From: Deinococcus marmoris DSM 12784
GTDB taxonomy: Bacteria; Deinococcota; Deinococci; Deinococcales; Deinococcaceae
Reading direction: 5' to 3'
DNA length: 64,000 nucleotides
Assembly (NCBI RefSeq): GCF_000701405.1
Contig: NZ_JNIV01000002.1
Coordinates: 1 to 64,000, forward strand
A program made the translations under genes and the position numbers. The first letter of the stretch is position 1, and the number at the start of each line of letters is the position of its first letter. The notes under the pieces are model-generated. The model had not been told where the DNA came from and ran no database searches. It saw only the letters and a program-made list of their open reading frames with translations. Shown in pieces: positions 42,227 through 51,466 of this stretch.

Positions 42227-43369
42227 ATGACAGCAGACGGCGGGAACCAGGAACAGTGGGCGCAAACCGCCATGTTCACCGCCTCGGAGGTGGAGACGCA
42301 GACGGGCGTACCCGCCGCCACACTGCGGCAGTGGGAGAGGCGCTACGGCTTTCCGCGCCCGGTCCGTGATGCCAACGGCTACCGCCTATATTCGCCCGGA
42401 GACGTGCGCGATATCGGCATCATGCTGGAGCACCAGCGGCGTGGCGTCAGTGCCAAACTGGCGGCGGAACTGACGCTGCGCGGGGTGTCGGTGGGCAGCG
42501 CCGGAAAACTGCCGACTGCCCCCACGCCAGACCGCACGCTCCCCCGCCCCCCGGTTGATGTGCCCGAGCTGGCCCACGCGCTGGCACAGGCATTGATTGG
42601 CGCTGACAATGCGCGGGCCGGGGACCTGCTGGCCGAGGCGCACGCCCGCCTGCCCGTCGAGGACGTGCTGACGCACGTGATGTCCCCGGCCCTGGTGGAA
42701 ATCGGCATGCTGTGGGCGGGCGGCGAGATCACCATTGCCCACGAGCGGGCCGCCAGCCATTACCTGCGCTCACGCCTGTCGGCCCTGATGGAAATCGCGG
42801 GGGGCGAGGAGGGCGGGGGCGGCAGCTTCGGCCCGCTGGTGGTAGCCGCCTGCGCCCCAGGCGAGCAACACGAACTGGGCCTGATGATGCTCACGCTGGC
42901 CCTGCGCCGCCGGGGCGTGCGGGTGGCCTACCTGGGCGCGAACGTGCCGCTGGGCGACCTGACCACCTTTGCCCATGAGCGGCAGGCGCAGGCCATCCTG
43001 CTGGGCGTGAACGGCGACTGGGCCTTACAGGGATGGGTGGCCGGGGACTGGAACGGCAAGCGTTGGGTGGCCGACGCCTCCCCGGCAGAAGACCCACCGA
43101 CGCGCGAAGTGGCGAGGGGACGGGTGCTGAACGGCGCAGGCACAGCAATAAATTCAGGCTCAGCTTCCAGGCGGCCTATCCTGCAACGGCTGGGCCTGCC
43201 GGTATTTCTGGGCGGGGCGCTGATGAACGCGCAGCCCGAACTGGCCGCCGAGCTGGGCGGCATCTATGCCGGACCCGACGCCACCGCAGCCACAGCCATT
43301 ATTTCTGAGGCGCTGGACCACGCCTTGCAGGCCGCACCGGAATCACGCCAGAAGCCCAGGCTAAATTAG
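42227..43369 (+). CDS. MerR-family regulator with cobalamin-binding domain (CarH/LitR-like)
   Basis: The 380-residue protein has an N-terminal MerR helix-turn-helix (residues 16-85, with [20 protein letters not shown] and [13 protein letters not shown]), a helical bundle (about 112-185) and a Rossmann B12-binding domain. [20 protein letters not shown] contains the lower axial His215. W163 and Glu173 match the light-sensing pocket of CarH, but the usual His after the Trp is Ala164. About 30 extra residues with [20 protein letters not shown] interrupt the domain. CarH-type proteins use AdoCbl as a light sensor to control genes; the neighbour at 43447 is a candidate target. Confidence 0.85.
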   Translation: MTADGGNQEQWAQTAMFTASEVETQTGVPAATLRQWERRYGFPRPVRDANGYRLYSPGDVRDIGIMLEHQRRGVSAKLAAELTLRGVSVGSAGKLPTAPTPDRTLPRPPVDVPELAHALAQALIGADNARAGDLLAEAHARLPVEDVLTHVMSPALVEIGMLWAGGEITIAHERAASHYLRSRLSALMEIAGGEEGGGGSFGPLVVAACAPGEQHELGLMMLTLALRRRGVRVAYLGANVPLGDLTTFAHERQAQAILLGVNGDWALQGWVAGDWNGKRWVADASPAEDPPTREVARGRVLNGAGTAINSGSASRRPILQRLGLPVFLGGALMNAQPELAAELGGIYAGPDATAATAIISEALDHALQAAPESRQKPRLN

Positions 43370-43400
43370 AAGCCCAGGCCAGACCAGAAGCCCAGAACAG
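43345..43400 (+). repeat. Short imperfect direct repeats at the end of the merR-like gene
   Basis: AGAAGCCCAG occurs three times at intervals of 18-20 bp, spanning the stop codon of the B12-binding regulator and the gap before the NDUFA9-like gene. They may reflect slippage or be part of a binding site. Confidence 0.55.
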
Positions 43401-43446
43401 AAACCGAGAGCAGACACTGAAAGCAAACCAGGAAAGGAGAACAACC

Positions 43447-44331
43447 ATGAAGATACTCGTGACCGGGGGAACCGGATTCGTCGGGCAGGCCATCGTGAAG
43501 GAACTCGTCTCGCGCGGCCATCACGTTTGGGCAGGCAGCCGGGAAGGCAAGCAGGGCGGTGCGGGGCAGGCCATAACACTGGACGTGACCGATCCCGCCA
43601 GCGTGCTGGCCGCCGTGGCAAAGGTAGACCCCGACGCCGTGGTCCATCTGGTGGGCATCATTGCCGAGAAGGGCGCGCAGACCTTCCAGGCAGTGCATGT
43701 GGAGGGCACGCGGCATGTGCTGGCAGCGGTTCCGCGTGGGGCGCGTTATGTCCACATGAGCGCCCTGGGAGCTGACGTGGACAGTGCCAGCGGCTACAGC
43801 GCCAGCAAGGGCCGCGCCGAGGCACTGGTCAAGAGCAGCGGCCTGCGCTACACCATCTTTGAACCCAGCCTGATCTTCGGTCTGGGCGACGACTTCTTCG
43901 GGCGGGTGCTGCGCGAACTGGTCAGCGTGGCCCCCATCGTGCCGCAGATCGGCGACGGCAGCTTTCCCTTCCGGCCCGTCAGCGTGCAGGATGTGGCGCA
44001 GGCATTCGCCGGGGCCGCCGAGTCGGACATCGGCTTGAACGAGACCTACGCCCTGACCGGCCCCGAGGAATACACCTTCCGGCAGTTGCTGGAAATGGAA
44101 CTGGGCGCACTGGGCAAGAAAAAACCCATCGTGCCTGTGCCGATTGTGCTGATGAATTTGGCCGTGCCGATGATGAACCTGCTGCCCAATCCGCCGATCA
44201 CCAAAGACCAGTACGCCATGCTCAAGGAGGGCAACACCGCCCCCAACGAGCCAGCGAAAACCGTGTTTAACCTGCCCATGCTGAAGCTGCCTGACCATCT
44301 GCCGCAGATCGTGGCGGCGGCGAAGAAATAG
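43447..44331 (+). CDS. NAD(P)-binding protein, NDUFA9-like atypical SDR
   Basis: The 294-residue protein starts [20 protein letters not shown], a Rossmann nucleotide-binding motif. [20 protein letters not shown] contains the Tyr-x3-Lys-like positions (YSASK), and [19 protein letters not shown] is typical of the NDUFA9 / NAD(P)H-binding atypical SDR group. It may reduce or chaperone a quinone- or lipid-linked substrate. AAAGGAG 8 nt upstream sets the start. It follows the B12-binding regulator by 77 bp on the same strand. Confidence 0.85.
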   Translation: MKILVTGGTGFVGQAIVKELVSRGHHVWAGSREGKQGGAGQAITLDVTDPASVLAAVAKVDPDAVVHLVGIIAEKGAQTFQAVHVEGTRHVLAAVPRGARYVHMSALGADVDSASGYSASKGRAEALVKSSGLRYTIFEPSLIFGLGDDFFGRVLRELVSVAPIVPQIGDGSFPFRPVSVQDVAQAFAGAAESDIGLNETYALTGPEEYTFRQLLEMELGALGKKKPIVPVPIVLMNLAVPMMNLLPNPPITKDQYAMLKEGNTAPNEPAKTVFNLPMLKLPDHLPQIVAAAKK

Positions 44332-44408
44332 GGGCGCGCAGAGCGGCAGCAGACCCGTCATCCGTGCGCTTCTCCGTCCTCTCCCCTCCTGGCATGACGG
44401 CTATGCGG

Positions 44409-44430
44409 TGGGGGTATTCTGCCCCCATTA
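44409..44430. terminator. Weak hairpin after the NDUFA9-like gene
   Basis: TGGGGG pairs with CCCCCA around a 7-nt loop. There is no T-tract, so termination is uncertain. The rest of the 163-bp gap holds TAGCAT upstream of the DUF898 gene. Confidence 0.4.
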
Positions 44431-44494
44431 CGCTCCCTGACTTCCGGCTGTTTCGCTATCCGCAGGCCGTTTCAGCGCATAGCATGACAGGCAG

Positions 44495-45655
44495 ATGACC
44501 GATCCCGCCGCGCCCCCGAACGACGTTCCGAATCTGGGCCGACATGTTCAAGCTCTGTCCTCCGAAGCTGTTCAATCCGGCCCCGCCACCGTCACCGAAT
44601 ATCCCGTCGGCTTTACCGGCACGGCAGGAGAGTATTTCCGGCTGTGGATCGTGAACATCGCGCTGACCTTCGTGACGCTGGGGCTGTATCTGCCGTGGGC
44701 ACGCGTTCGCAACCGGCAGTATTTTTATGGGCATACCTGGGTGGACGGCCAGAACTTCGAGTACCGCGCCAATCCGGCGGCGCTGCTGCGCGGTTACCTG
44801 ATCGTGGCGGCGCTGTTCGTGGCCTACGCGGTTTCGGGGCAATTCGAGCGGACGCAGTGGGTGGCGGTGGTGCTGGCCGTGGTCTATGGGATTGGCTATC
44901 CGGTGCTGGTGCGCCAGTCCATGCGCTTTCAGGCGGTCAACACGGTTCACCGGGGCCTGCGCTTCCGCTTTCACGGCACGGCGGGCGGGGCCTACGTGGC
45001 CTACATGCTGGCAAACTTCGTGGCAAGCATTTCCTTTGGGCTGGCGCTGCCGTGGGCGTGGTACATGCAGCGGCGCTATCAGGTGGACGGTCTGGCCTAC
45101 GGCTCGGCGCGTGCCACGTTCCGGGGCGATGTCGGCCCCTTTTACCTGATCGGCCTGACCGCGCTGGGACTGACCATCGCGGGCGGCGTGGTGATCGGCA
45201 TCCCGCTGGTGGCGCTGGCCGCCACGCTGGTGGGCAGTTTCGATTTCGCCGACATCGACCTGGCGAATCTGGCGGCCTCTGTACCCTTTCTGGCGGCGGC
45301 AGCGGCTGGCTATCTGGCGGTACTGGTTCTGTACGTGGTGGGCTGGCAATACGTGCGCGGCGCGACGATGGTTTACGTCCTGAACAACATGGAACTGGGC
45401 GGCGTGGTGAGAACGCGGGCGACATTCAGCCCCTGGCGGCTGGTGTGGATCAGCGTGACCAACAGCGCGGCGCGCGTGCTGACATTGGGGCTGGCCTCCC
45501 CGTGGGCGGCGGTGCGCCAGAACCGCTACGTGCTGGGCGGCCTGACCGTGCGCGCCATCGCCCCGCTGGACGACTTTGCGGCGGGGGTAAGCGGCGAAAC
45601 CTCGGCGTTTGGCGAGGCGGCCACCGAACTGCTGGACATTCAGGTGGGCTTCTAG
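44495..45655 (+). CDS. DUF898 (YjgN-type) membrane protein
   Basis: The 386-residue protein has about seven to eight helices and the DUF898 signatures: FRLWIVNIALTFVTLGLYLP, then WARVRNRQYFYGHTWVDGQN, repeated later as WRLVWISVTNSAARVLTLGL and WAAVRQNRYVLGGLTVRA. YjgN-like proteins have no proven activity. The gene is followed two bases after its stop by an M48 peptidase gene, a pairing that recurs in bacteria, so the two may act together at the membrane. TAGCAT upstream may be the -10 box. Confidence 0.85.
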   Translation: MTDPAAPPNDVPNLGRHVQALSSEAVQSGPATVTEYPVGFTGTAGEYFRLWIVNIALTFVTLGLYLPWARVRNRQYFYGHTWVDGQNFEYRANPAALLRGYLIVAALFVAYAVSGQFERTQWVAVVLAVVYGIGYPVLVRQSMRFQAVNTVHRGLRFRFHGTAGGAYVAYMLANFVASISFGLALPWAWYMQRRYQVDGLAYGSARATFRGDVGPFYLIGLTALGLTIAGGVVIGIPLVALAATLVGSFDFADIDLANLAASVPFLAAAAAGYLAVLVLYVVGWQYVRGATMVYVLNNMELGGVVRTRATFSPWRLVWISVTNSAARVLTLGLASPWAAVRQNRYVLGGLTVRAIAPLDDFAAGVSGETSAFGEAATELLDIQVGF

Positions 45656-45657
45656 CG

Positions 45658-46809
45658 ATGGCAGAGCAGCATGGGCCGATCATCCTGGAGGGCGTGTACT
45701 TCGATGGGCGCAGCAGCCGCGATCAGCCCGCGACATTGACCGTGGACGCGCAGACGGCGTCGCTGAGGGTGGCCGCGAGCGCCGGTCTGGGCCTTCCTGG
45801 CACGCTGCCTTTCGCGCAGAGCTGGCCCGCGCGGACGCTGGGCGTGGAGGCCCCGATTCCTGGCGTGCGCCGCGCCATCACCTTCCCCGGCGCAGGCCGT
45901 TTCGAGACCCGCGACGACGCGGGCGTGAGTGCCTGGGAACGCGCCACCGGACGCAACCGCGCCCTGAGCGGCGTGCGCGCCCTGGAATCGCGCTGGTGGG
46001 CGGCGCTGGCCGCGCTGGGGGTTTCGCTGGCGGCACTGGCCCTGTTCGTCGTCTACGGCATTCCAGCGGTGGCGCGGCAGGCCGCCCTCGCCACGCCCCG
46101 CAGTGTGCTGGCCACCTTTGACCGCGAAACCATCGGCGTGCTGGAAAACGGCGATTATTTCGGCCCATCTAAACTCAGTGCGGCGCGGCAGAAGCAACTG
46201 AAGGCCGAGTTCCGCAAGGTGGCGGCCTGGGCTGGGGGCGGCTACCCCTACCGCCTGCTGCTGCGCGACGGCGAGGCGGGCGGCGTGAGCGAACTGGGCG
46301 CGAACGCCTTCGCCCTGCCCGGCGGCACGGTGGTCATGACCGATCAACTGGTGGCGCTGGCAAAAAGTGACCGCGAATTGATGGGCGTGCTGGCCCACGA
46401 AACCGGGCATGTGACCAACCGGCACGGGTTGGCGGGCGTGTATCAGGCGCTGGGGCTGACGCTGGTGACCACCGTGATCACGGGCGATCTGATCAGCGCC
46501 GGAACGTTCGCGGCGGCGGTTCCGGCAGCCCTGCTCAGCGGCGGCTACTCGCGCGCGGCGGAAACCCAGGCGGACGAGGCTTCGGGCCGGTACATGCTCA
46601 GGACCTACGGCACCACGCGCCCCCTGCAAACCATGCTGGCCCGGTTGGAAAAGGACGACGCGAAGGACGACGCGAAGGATTCGCAGACTTCAACGAAGAA
46701 GTCCGGCCCGTCCATTTTCGATCTGCTCAGCACCCATCCGGGCACGCCGGACCGCATCGCGCACCTGAAACGAATTGAGGCAGAGGGCAAACCCGCGACA
46801 AAACGCTAG
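45658..46809 (+). CDS. M48-family membrane metallopeptidase
   Basis: The 383-residue protein has an N-terminal domain of about 110 residues, one membrane helix (WWAALAALGVSLAALALFVV) and an M48 peptidase domain. The zinc motif is VLAHETGHVTNRHG, and AETQADEASGRYML supplies the third ligand. A 12-bp tandem repeat near the end encodes KDDAKDDAKD. It would cleave proteins at the outer face of the membrane or periplasm. It starts 2 nt after the DUF898 stop. Confidence 0.88.
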   Translation: MAEQHGPIILEGVYFDGRSSRDQPATLTVDAQTASLRVAASAGLGLPGTLPFAQSWPARTLGVEAPIPGVRRAITFPGAGRFETRDDAGVSAWERATGRNRALSGVRALESRWWAALAALGVSLAALALFVVYGIPAVARQAALATPRSVLATFDRETIGVLENGDYFGPSKLSAARQKQLKAEFRKVAAWAGGGYPYRLLLRDGEAGGVSELGANAFALPGGTVVMTDQLVALAKSDRELMGVLAHETGHVTNRHGLAGVYQALGLTLVTTVITGDLISAGTFAAAVPAALLSGGYSRAAETQADEASGRYMLRTYGTTRPLQTMLARLEKDDAKDDAKDSQTSTKKSGPSIFDLLSTHPGTPDRIAHLKRIEAEGKPATKR

Positions 46810-46818
46810 CCTCCTCGT

Positions 46819-47397
46819 ATGAAGTTTGCTGTTCTGTCCACCAGCCTGGACCCCGAGAGCCGCAGCGCGTGGCTGTGTACGCTGGCCGCGCGCCAGCTCC
46901 GTGAGGCGGGCCACACGGTCACCCATCTGGACCTGCGCGAGACGCCGCTACCCCCGTTTGACAACGCCACGTGCTACGCCCACCCCAACGCGGACCTGTA
47001 CCACCGCACCATTCTGGAGGCGGACGGCGTGCTGCTGGGCGTCCCGGTCTACAACTGGGGGCTGGGTTCGGGGGCACGGACGCTGGTGGAACTGACCGGC
47101 AGCAGCGACGCGGAGCGCGGTCTGCACGGCGCGTGGTTCGACAAGCCCGTCACTTTTCTGGTGTCCGGCGGGCTGGACCATGGGTATCTCAGCCACGGGG
47201 CCTTTGCACTTGGTTTGATGTACGACTTCCGCTGCGTCATCAACCCGCATTTCGTCTACGCCACCTCGGCCCACTGGGACGCGCCGGAGATGCCGGGGGA
47301 ATGGCTGGCGGAGCGGCTGTCCAGAACAGTAGAGCGGACCGTTGACCTCGCCGAGCGATTGCGTGGGCGCGAATATCAGAGCGTGTGGGAGATTTGA
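46819..47397 (+). CDS. NAD(P)H-dependent FMN reductase-like protein
   Basis: The 192-residue flavodoxin-fold protein starts [20 protein letters not shown], where the SxxxxSRS-like loop binds FMN phosphate, and has [20 protein letters not shown], typical of NADPH-dependent FMN or azo/quinone reductases. It acts in the cytoplasm on small electron acceptors. It lies 9 nt after the M48 gene, with TAGCCT 5-6 nt before the ATG, and overlaps the next gene. Confidence 0.85.
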   Translation: MKFAVLSTSLDPESRSAWLCTLAARQLREAGHTVTHLDLRETPLPPFDNATCYAHPNADLYHRTILEADGVLLGVPVYNWGLGSGARTLVELTGSSDAERGLHGAWFDKPVTFLVSGGLDHGYLSHGAFALGLMYDFRCVINPHFVYATSAHWDAPEMPGEWLAERLSRTVERTVDLAERLRGREYQSVWEI

Positions 47398-48134
47398 CCG
47401 CCCCAGCCCCCGAAAAACCGCACATCATCACCGAGCATCCCGACTTCTACATCGTCCACAAGCCCGCGCTGTGGCTGACGCACCGGGTTCACCGTGGTGG
47501 GCGCGTGGAGGTGCCGGATGTGCTGGACTGGATGCAGCGCGAAACCGGGGAGCCGGACCTCTCGCCGCCGCACCGGCTGGACCGCGAGACCAGCGGCCTG
47601 CTGGTGCTGTCGCGCGACACCGACGCTGCCCGGCGCTTTTTCACGCTGTTCAAGACGCATCTGGTGGGCAAGTCCTACCTGGCCATCGTGCGCGGCACGC
47701 CCGACTGGGAGCGCCGCACACTGGACGCCCCGCTGGGCGATCTGGGCCTGGGCGCGGCCAACCGGGTGCTGATGCGGCAGGCGGTGGTTCCGAATGGACG
47801 CCCCGCCATCACCGATTTCCGCGTGCTGGAAAAACGAAATGGACATGCGTTGATTGAGGCGCATCCGCGTTCAGGCCGCCTGCACCAGATTCGGGCGCAC
47901 CTGTTCCATCTGGGGTTGCCGATGGTGGGCGACAAGATCTACGGCCCCGAGCGAGACGCCTTCGTGGAATTCATCGAGACTGGACAGACCCCCGAACTCA
48001 CCGCCCGACTGGGCCTGGAGCGTCAGGCGCTGCACGCCGCCCGCATCGCCTTTCCCTGGGCCGGGGCACAGATGGTGGCCGAGGCAGCGCTGCCGGGGGA
48101 TATGCAGGGCTTGTGGGACCGGCTGGACGTCTGA
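47385..48134 (+). CDS. RluA-family pseudouridine synthase
   Basis: The 249-residue enzyme has the catalytic motif [16 protein letters not shown] (the Asp is the nucleophile) and later [20 protein letters not shown] of the RluA family. There is no S4 domain. It modifies uridine in tRNA or rRNA; which site cannot be told. The GTG start overlaps the end of the flavoprotein gene by 13 nt. A TTG three codons later, overlapping that stop, is an alternative. Confidence 0.88.
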   Translation: MGDLTAPAPEKPHIITEHPDFYIVHKPALWLTHRVHRGGRVEVPDVLDWMQRETGEPDLSPPHRLDRETSGLLVLSRDTDAARRFFTLFKTHLVGKSYLAIVRGTPDWERRTLDAPLGDLGLGAANRVLMRQAVVPNGRPAITDFRVLEKRNGHALIEAHPRSGRLHQIRAHLFHLGLPMVGDKIYGPERDAFVEFIETGQTPELTARLGLERQALHAARIAFPWAGAQMVAEAALPGDMQGLWDRLDV

Positions 48135-48170
48135 CCGGAAAGTGTGATGTAGCCGTTCTGGTCAACCCCC

Positions 48171-48908
48171 TCAGCCTTCTGGCCACACCAGAGTGAAGTC
48201 AGCCGTCTGGGGCCATTCCGCAGGCAGGCTTACGCTCCAGTCCTCTCCCGCAATTTCCCGCACTGGCACGATGCCTACGCCGCTACCACAGATCCACGCA
48301 CGGGTCACAGTGGGCAGTTCCGAGCAATGGACTTGACGCTCTGACCCTTCCCGGCCTTCCAGAAACGCAGCCCGCGTGATGCTCGGCAATCCACCCGCCG
48401 GAACCACCAATCCTCCGTCAATCTCCAGCAGAGGCGCGGTGCGGGAGCCGTCGGCCAGCGTGCCGTCCGGGGCGACGAGCCAGCCCTCAAAAGCGTCCCC
48501 AGCCCTCTGCATGGCGAGGCGATACGGCAGATAATTTCCGGTCTTGTGCGCGGCCAGTTGCGGGTGAACCTGAATGTCCGTCAGGCGCACGCGCACGCCG
48601 CCTGCCGGACGGGGGCCAGGGGTCAGCGGGCGGTGGCTCCAGAATGTGCCCTCCGCCCCCACCGTGACGCGCAGCAGGCCCCAGGGCCACGGCTCCAGCG
48701 CTGGCAGATCGGCGTCCGGGACAGGCAGGCCCAGAAACGCACAGGTCTGGCACAGGCGTTCCAGATGCGCGGGCCACAGCAGCGCTTCGCCCCGGCATGT
48801 GCGAACGGTAGTGAACGCCGTCATCCCATGCAACCATGCGGGATGATCCAGTTCAGGGGGCAGAGGCTTCAAACCTCCGGCACCCGCCCCGCCGTTTGCG
48901 TGTTCCAT
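48171..48908 (-). CDS. pabC: Class IV aminotransferase, probable 4-amino-4-deoxychorismate lyase
   Basis: The 245-residue PLP enzyme has the class IV layout: an N-terminal HGMTAFTTVRT segment, the likely PLP Lys in VHPQLAAHKTGNYLPY, and the phosphate-binding stretch SITRAAFLEG. It should release pyruvate from aminodeoxychorismate to give p-aminobenzoate for folate. Its start overlaps the 3' end of the pabB-pabA fusion gene by 40 nt, so the two form a tight operon. A branched-chain or D-amino-acid aminotransferase is less likely given the neighbour. Confidence 0.85.
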   Translation of the reverse strand: MEHANGGAGAGGLKPLPPELDHPAWLHGMTAFTTVRTCRGEALLWPAHLERLCQTCAFLGLPVPDADLPALEPWPWGLLRVTVGAEGTFWSHRPLTPGPRPAGGVRVRLTDIQVHPQLAAHKTGNYLPYRLAMQRAGDAFEGWLVAPDGTLADGSRTAPLLEIDGGLVVPAGGLPSITRAAFLEGREGSERQVHCSELPTVTRAWICGSGVGIVPVREIAGEDWSVSLPAEWPQTADFTLVWPEG

Positions 48909-50782
48909 GCCCGGCTCAGGCGCAGCCAGTTGCCCAGCAGCACCCGGCCCGCCGGACTCAGGACACTTTCTGGGTGGAACTGCACTCCCCAGGCGGGTTT
49001 ATTGGGAACAGCCAGCGCCATGATCTCGCCGCCTGCGCCTGTAGCTGTGATGTATTCCGGCGGCAGGTCACGCACCACCAGCGAGTGATAGCGCCCGAAT
49101 TCTGCGGCGGGCGGCACACCTTCAAAGAGTCCCTCGCCGCCGTGCTGCACCGCTTCCGGGCGGCCATGTACGGGCACGGCCCGTTCCACTGTGCCGCCCA
49201 GCACCTGCCCCAGCGCCTGATGGCCCAGGCACACGCCCAGCAGCGGCAGGCCGAGGCGCAGGCATTCGCGCGTCAGTGCCAGCGTGGGATCACTGCTGTC
49301 CGGCGTTCCCGGCCCCGGCCCGGTCAAGACGGCATCTGGGGTGCCGCCCAGGATGTCCGACACCTCTGAATCCTGAGAGAAGACCGTGACCGCCGCGCCC
49401 AGCGCCCGCAGATCGTGGACCAGATTCCAGGTGAACGAATCGCGGTTGTCCAGCAAATGCACCTGCAAGCCCTGACCCGGTGTGCCGGAAGCAGTTGGAG
49501 GGGTCCACACGCGGCCCGGCGTGGGCGGTGCAGGCGGCTGGGCAACGCGCCCAGGCACACCTGCCAGCGCACTCAAAAGCGCCTGGGCCTTATGAACGGT
49601 CTCCTCCGATTCATGCCGGGGGTCCGAGTCGATGACCGTGCCGCCGCCTGCGCGAACCTCCACCTCCCAGCCGTTTTCTAGCCGCGTGAAGGCCGCCGTG
49701 CGGATCAGGATATTCAGGTCCACCCGCGCGCCGCCGATGATTCCCACACTTCCGGTGTACCAGCCGCGCGGCCCCGGCTCGTGGTCCCGGATGGCGGTCA
49801 TCACCCGCTGTTTGGGTGCGCCCGTGATCGTTCCACCCGGAAAGGTGGCGGCCAGCACCTCGCGCAGTGTCACGCCGTCTGCCGCCTGTCCCCGCACCTC
49901 CGAGACCAGATGCATGACGTGGCTGTAGCGTTCCACCAGCATCAGCTCCGGCACATGCACACTGCCCGCTGCCGCCACCCGGCCCAGGTCATGGCGCACC
50001 AGATCCACCAGCATCAGGTGTTCGGCCACCTCCTTATGGCTGGCACGCAATTCGGCTTCCAGCGCGATGTCCTCGGTGGGGGTCTGGCCGCGCCGCCGCG
50101 TTCCGGCAATGGGGCGGGCGGAAATCTCACGCCCGGCCCAGTCCACCAGTCGCTCGGGGCTGCACGACACCACCACCTCTGGCCCCATGTCGAGAAAGGC
50201 CATGAACGGACTGGGATTGAGTTCCCGCAGGCGCAGGTACGCCGCCAGCGGATCGCCCTGCGCCCGCGCCCGCACCCCCCGCGAGAGGTTGACCTGATAG
50301 ACCTCGCCCGCCCGGATCAGGGCCTGGATGGCCCGCACACCCGCCGGATAATCCACGTCGTCCGCGCCGAATTCACTCACACTTAACGTCGGGGACGCAG
50401 CCGGATCAAGAGCCAGAACTTTCTCCCAGTCCACATGCGGCTGTCCCACCACTTCCAGCGTTCCGGCCTCTCTATCCCAGACCAGTCCCGAGGGATAGAA
50501 ACCCCACCACCCGGCCTCACCGTGCGCCGGATGCGTATCCAGTCCGAACGCCCCTGCCGCCTCATATTTCAGGCCGCCCAGCCATGCGGGAAAGTGGGAG
50601 GTGCCGCTGGGCCGCTCCGGCAGGCTGGACTGCACCCGCGTCGGCCACGCACTCAGGAACGAGTACCGCCCATACGGCACGGCTGGCCCCAGCGATTCCA
50701 GCAGGGCTATCCCCGGCGCGTTCGCCCCACGCAGGCGCAGCAGCACGTCGGCAGGCGAGAGGAGGGGCAGGGCCGGGGTCAC
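48869..50782 (-). CDS. Aminodeoxychorismate synthase, PabB-PabA fusion
   Basis: The 637-residue protein joins a chorismate-binding domain (about 1-410, with IRAGEVYQVNLSRG, SCSPERLV, FPGGTITGAPKQRVM) to a class I glutaminase (about 445-637, with LTGPGPGTP, GVCLGHQALGQ and FHPESVLS). It converts chorismate and glutamine to aminodeoxychorismate. Position 226 is Ala (RPIAGTRRRG), as in anthranilate synthase, where E. coli PabB has a nucleophilic Lys; the adjoining pabC gene is the reason for preferring the folate role. The GTG start lies 6 nt after TACAAT. Confidence 0.85.
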   Translation of the reverse strand: MTPALPLLSPADVLLRLRGANAPGIALLESLGPAVPYGRYSFLSAWPTRVQSSLPERPSGTSHFPAWLGGLKYEAAGAFGLDTHPAHGEAGWWGFYPSGLVWDREAGTLEVVGQPHVDWEKVLALDPAASPTLSVSEFGADDVDYPAGVRAIQALIRAGEVYQVNLSRGVRARAQGDPLAAYLRLRELNPSPFMAFLDMGPEVVVSCSPERLVDWAGREISARPIAGTRRRGQTPTEDIALEAELRASHKEVAEHLMLVDLVRHDLGRVAAAGSVHVPELMLVERYSHVMHLVSEVRGQAADGVTLREVLAATFPGGTITGAPKQRVMTAIRDHEPGPRGWYTGSVGIIGGARVDLNILIRTAAFTRLENGWEVEVRAGGGTVIDSDPRHESEETVHKAQALLSALAGVPGRVAQPPAPPTPGRVWTPPTASGTPGQGLQVHLLDNRDSFTWNLVHDLRALGAAVTVFSQDSEVSDILGGTPDAVLTGPGPGTPDSSDPTLALTRECLRLGLPLLGVCLGHQALGQVLGGTVERAVPVHGRPEAVQHGGEGLFEGVPPAAEFGRYHSLVVRDLPPEYITATGAGGEIMALAVPNKPAWGVQFHPESVLSPAGRVLLGNWLRLSRAWNTQTAGRVPEV

Positions 50783-50857
50783 GCCAGAATTGTACGCACG
50801 GCAGCCCCACCCGCGCACCCAATCTTAATCCCTTACAGTTCACCCGGAATTAGCTGA

Positions 50858-50863
50858 TAGACT
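50858..50863 (+). promoter_or_regulatory. -10 box TAGACT of the Rrf2-family gene
   Basis: TAGACT ends 6 nt before the ATG at 50870, implying a leaderless mRNA. The divergent pab gene has TACAAT (50794-50789) 6 nt before its GTG. The two start codons are 87 bp apart. Confidence 0.6.
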
Positions 50864-50869
50864 GCCTCT

Positions 50870-51334
<465 letters not shown>

Positions 51335-51347
51335 CGGCTGAGCGACA

Positions 51348-51385
51348 GAGAGGGCGGGCCGGGCAATTCGGCACCGCCTCTTTTT
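51348..51385 (+). terminator. Intrinsic terminator of the Rrf2-family gene
   Basis: GAGGGCGG and CCGCCTC form a GC-rich imperfect stem closed over GCCGGGC...CGGC, followed by TTTTT. A second hairpin, GCTCAGCC (51317-51324) with GGCTGAGC (51335-51342), overlaps the stop codon. Confidence 0.7.
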
Positions 51386-51466
51386 ATGGCTGCCAGAGTT
51401 CTCGTGTCCCGCGTTTGAGAGAGAGACCGCCCCCATCCACCTCCCCAATGCGTATCCTGTTCCCCG

